Shown here: positions 55,472 through 58,980 of the stretch, in pieces | Layout: each line of letters begins with the position of its first letter | Position numbering within the stretch: the stretch's first letter is position 1 | Source of the DNA: Lucifuga dentata | Taxonomy: Eukaryota > Chordata > Actinopteri > Ophidiiformes > Bythitidae | Reading direction: 5' to 3' | Assembly: GCA_014773175.1 (NCBI GenBank) | Contig: VXCM01000950.1 | Location: 1 to 64,000, forward strand | DNA: 64,000 nucleotides | Translations under genes and position numbers: made by a program | The notes under the pieces: model-generated | Databases searched by the model: none | Told to the model about the DNA's origin: nothing | Seen by the model: the letters and a program-made list of their open reading frames with translations, nothing else

Positions 55472-58009
55472 GCGCGCGCGCAGGTTGTACACAGAAATGA
55501 CTGGTAGATGGATGCCCATGATTCTAACAAATTACAACGGCTAGACACCTGACCTTGGCCAAGAGCGAGTGCTAACAGTAGAGCCTCAAATAGAATCAAA
55601 CACAACTTCCTGCCAAAGCAATAGGAAACATCAGCATTAAGAGTTGTAAAAGACTTTTATCCGCCATGAGCCACCAGCTGTTTCAGCGTGTTTTGGTACT
55701 GACTATACAACTGAGTGGATTCTGCTGGAAGGACGCTGCGCCCTGAGAATAATGGATGTGAAGATGCTTAGGAAGCAGACATACATATGTGGCATACCTG
55801 GTTTTAATCAAATGTATATTTACTCATGTGTTTCCAGTTTTTGACAGCAATCTGCAATTCATATTATTTGATGAAAGGATGAATGGTGAGCATATGACTG
55901 ATAGAGGAAAAATAAAAGTCTGGTTAAGACAGAGGTTTCTCCATGCTTACTAACAGAATCAATCTCTCTTCATGTCTCCTTTCACCTCCTCATGCAGTCC
56001 AGTGATGTGCCTTTAGTGCTCCTCTGATGTTACGCTTTTTGCAAATTGTCCCTTTTTTCTACCTTAGATGTTAATTTATAGTTTTGCTTAAGGATATTTG
56101 AACTTGTGTCTTTGCCTTGCAAGACACATGCATCTACAATTCCTTTACGTTGTAGCCATTTATCTCAGATACTTTCATCCAGAAAAAACAGCAGAATAAT
56201 CTTCAAGGAACAAACAGCATGTATATTAAAAGGTCAGAGTTCACAGCACACTAAAAGTAGATGAAGAAATTACTGTGAAGAGAGGATGACCGTGGATGAT
56301 ACTGTGTGAATGAAGTGCTGTAATGACATGCTCTAGCAAAGAGAGACGTACAGCAGCAGCACAGAAAAGTAGTCCGATTTTTCAAAAGGAGCCAAATTTC
56401 ACTGGGATTTAATTTCCCACGCACTAAAAAAGTTGTTGTGTTTACTGCCCTATGAGGATACCATTCACAGCACTTTACAATAAACAAGGTCAACTAGCAG
56501 CAAGGTCAGCTCACTAACAGCTTCTGGTAATAGAAAGTGAAGGGAAAAGTGGAGAGAAAATGCAAATTGCAAATTATGATAATGGGTTTTTGCTGGAAAT
56601 GATTTTATTTCTATATATATATATCTAGTTTTACAAATTTTTACATTAAAAACACTGAAAAGGGTAGTAAGAATGTTTTGTCTGAGCACAGGGTGAAGTC
56701 AGCCAACAAGTCGGCCAGTTAGGCAGCCAATCATTTAAAGGACCATACCAGCGGTCATGCATGTTTGAGCCAGATATATACAGTACAACCCACGTAAATG
56801 TTACGTTACTGATAATTTCCAAAATATGAAAGCGTATTTGAGTTTTCATGTTATTTTTTTCAAATCTCCTACTTTTTCAAAATCAAATGTTCAAGTGATA
56901 CACCTATCTTAAAATTCAATGTTTTGCCTTCTAATACTTATGCACAGTTGTAGAAGGCACGGTCGCTATTAATTTCTCTGTAAAAGCTGTCTTCTCCTGG
57001 GACTATATTTCCAGGCGGAGACATACATTGTCTTTCAAAGTTACTTCAACAAAAAACTTAATAGACATGCTGTTTGCTATGAATATGACATATCAACATG
57101 TCTCAAGCATGTTTCAAGTCTCTACAATTTGGTTTTAAAGGACCATACCAACCATTTTGCATGTTTGATGCTAATATATTCAATTTTCATGCATGTTACA
57201 TTACTGGCAATCATTTCCTAAAGGATAAAACTGTATTTCAGCTTTCCTGATATTTTGAAAAAACCTCTTAATCTTTCAAAATCAAATATTCAAGCAATAC
57301 ACCCACCTTAAAATAAATAAATAAATAAAAAATAAAATTAAAAATATTGATGTTTTGCCTGTTAATAGAAAAAGAATTATGAGTTCACAGTCAAATATTT
57401 CCATAAATGGAGGTCTTCTTTTGGGACTATATTCCCCGGTGGAGACATACAGTACATTCACTCTGCACTTTTTATTGCGCTTAAATGCTACAATTGCATA
57501 ACTTTGAAAAAAACCCTGAATACACGTCTTGTTGGTGATGATGGATTACCTATCCCAAGAACGTTTCAAGTATCAACAAGGTGATTTTAATAGTGTACCA
57601 GAATGAACTGAAACCAGTGGTGGTCTGGAAGGTAGGAAAAACAGTTTTAATTCACCGTTCCAGTAGTATGCTTTGGGAAATGATTGTCAGTAACATAACA
57701 TGTATGTAAATTGTATATATTGGACTCAAACATGCACGATTGCTGGTATGTTCCTTTAACCAGTCAAAAAAGTGATCCAGTCAGTTAGCAGAGGTGAAAA
57801 CCAGTCAGTCGGTGCTAGTAAGAAACTGATCCCCCTTCTAAAAGCTGGCAGTTCAGATCAGAGCAGTGCAGTGCATATTTGTAGCGTCGGGGGAATCTAA
57901 ACTGTACCCAATAAAAACACATCTGGTATAAAAATAAAAAGGCAGGCTAGTGTGTGTGTGTGTGNTGTACCCAATAAAAACACATCTGGTATAAAAATAA
58001 AAAGGCAGG

Positions 58010-58043
<34 letters not shown>

Positions 58044-58926
58044 CTGCGGGATGCAGGCCTTGGACCGCTGCCTTGTTTCTAAGCAGGCAGGCAGCCATAA
58101 AAAAATGCCACGGCTGACTGAATGACTGTTTCCAGCCAGGTAGCGTGCATGGGTTTGAGGGTTGCCAACAGCAGCTGGTGCGTCGACATACAGTAAACAC
58201 AAAGCTATTCTCTGTTACACTGAATTCATCTTATCAACCACAGGAAAAGAAGCAGAAGAAGTAAGCATAGCACCTGGAAAACAGGATTTGTTCTGACACT
58301 AATTATGAAGTGCTTCTTCTCTCTAACGAAGTCATCTTTTCCCTGGTCTTCCTTCATAGAGAGGTCGGAGGTCAAGGTCAGGTACAGAACTCCATGACCC
58401 TGGAGCTGGTACTGCTAAGCAACATCTAAGCTGCTGTTTGAAGGAATTATTGATTCTCTTACACTGTTTGGATCAGCAGCAGAAGCAAGCTTGAGATCAA
58501 CAACATTATAAGCAACTAACTGAAACAACGTCAAGGTCAGAGGTCATTACACCTTGACTACAGAGGGAACATTTAATACCCTAACCATAAAACAATCCAG
58601 GATAACGGGGAAGAGAGGAAACAAATGCCCAAGAAAAGTGAAGGAAATAATTTTCTGCAAGTCCTGAAAATGTGTTATTTCCTGTTAGAAGTGGACATAT
58701 TTGAGGTGCTGTACATGTTAGAAAAAAGATGTAACATCATATTAGTATTAAGACTTAATTCATGCACAGTTACTGTACTTGGTAAGTGAAGCGATGATGT
58801 GTTTAGTAACTCCAGGCCAGGAGAGATGCTGGGATGTGAAAAGCTGGTTGGAATGAAGTCATTTGGCCAAATGCCTGTTTCCATCTGAGACCAGAGGAAA
58901 CCGTTAGCTGTGCTGCTTTTTCCCAC

Positions 58927-58980
<54 letters not shown>

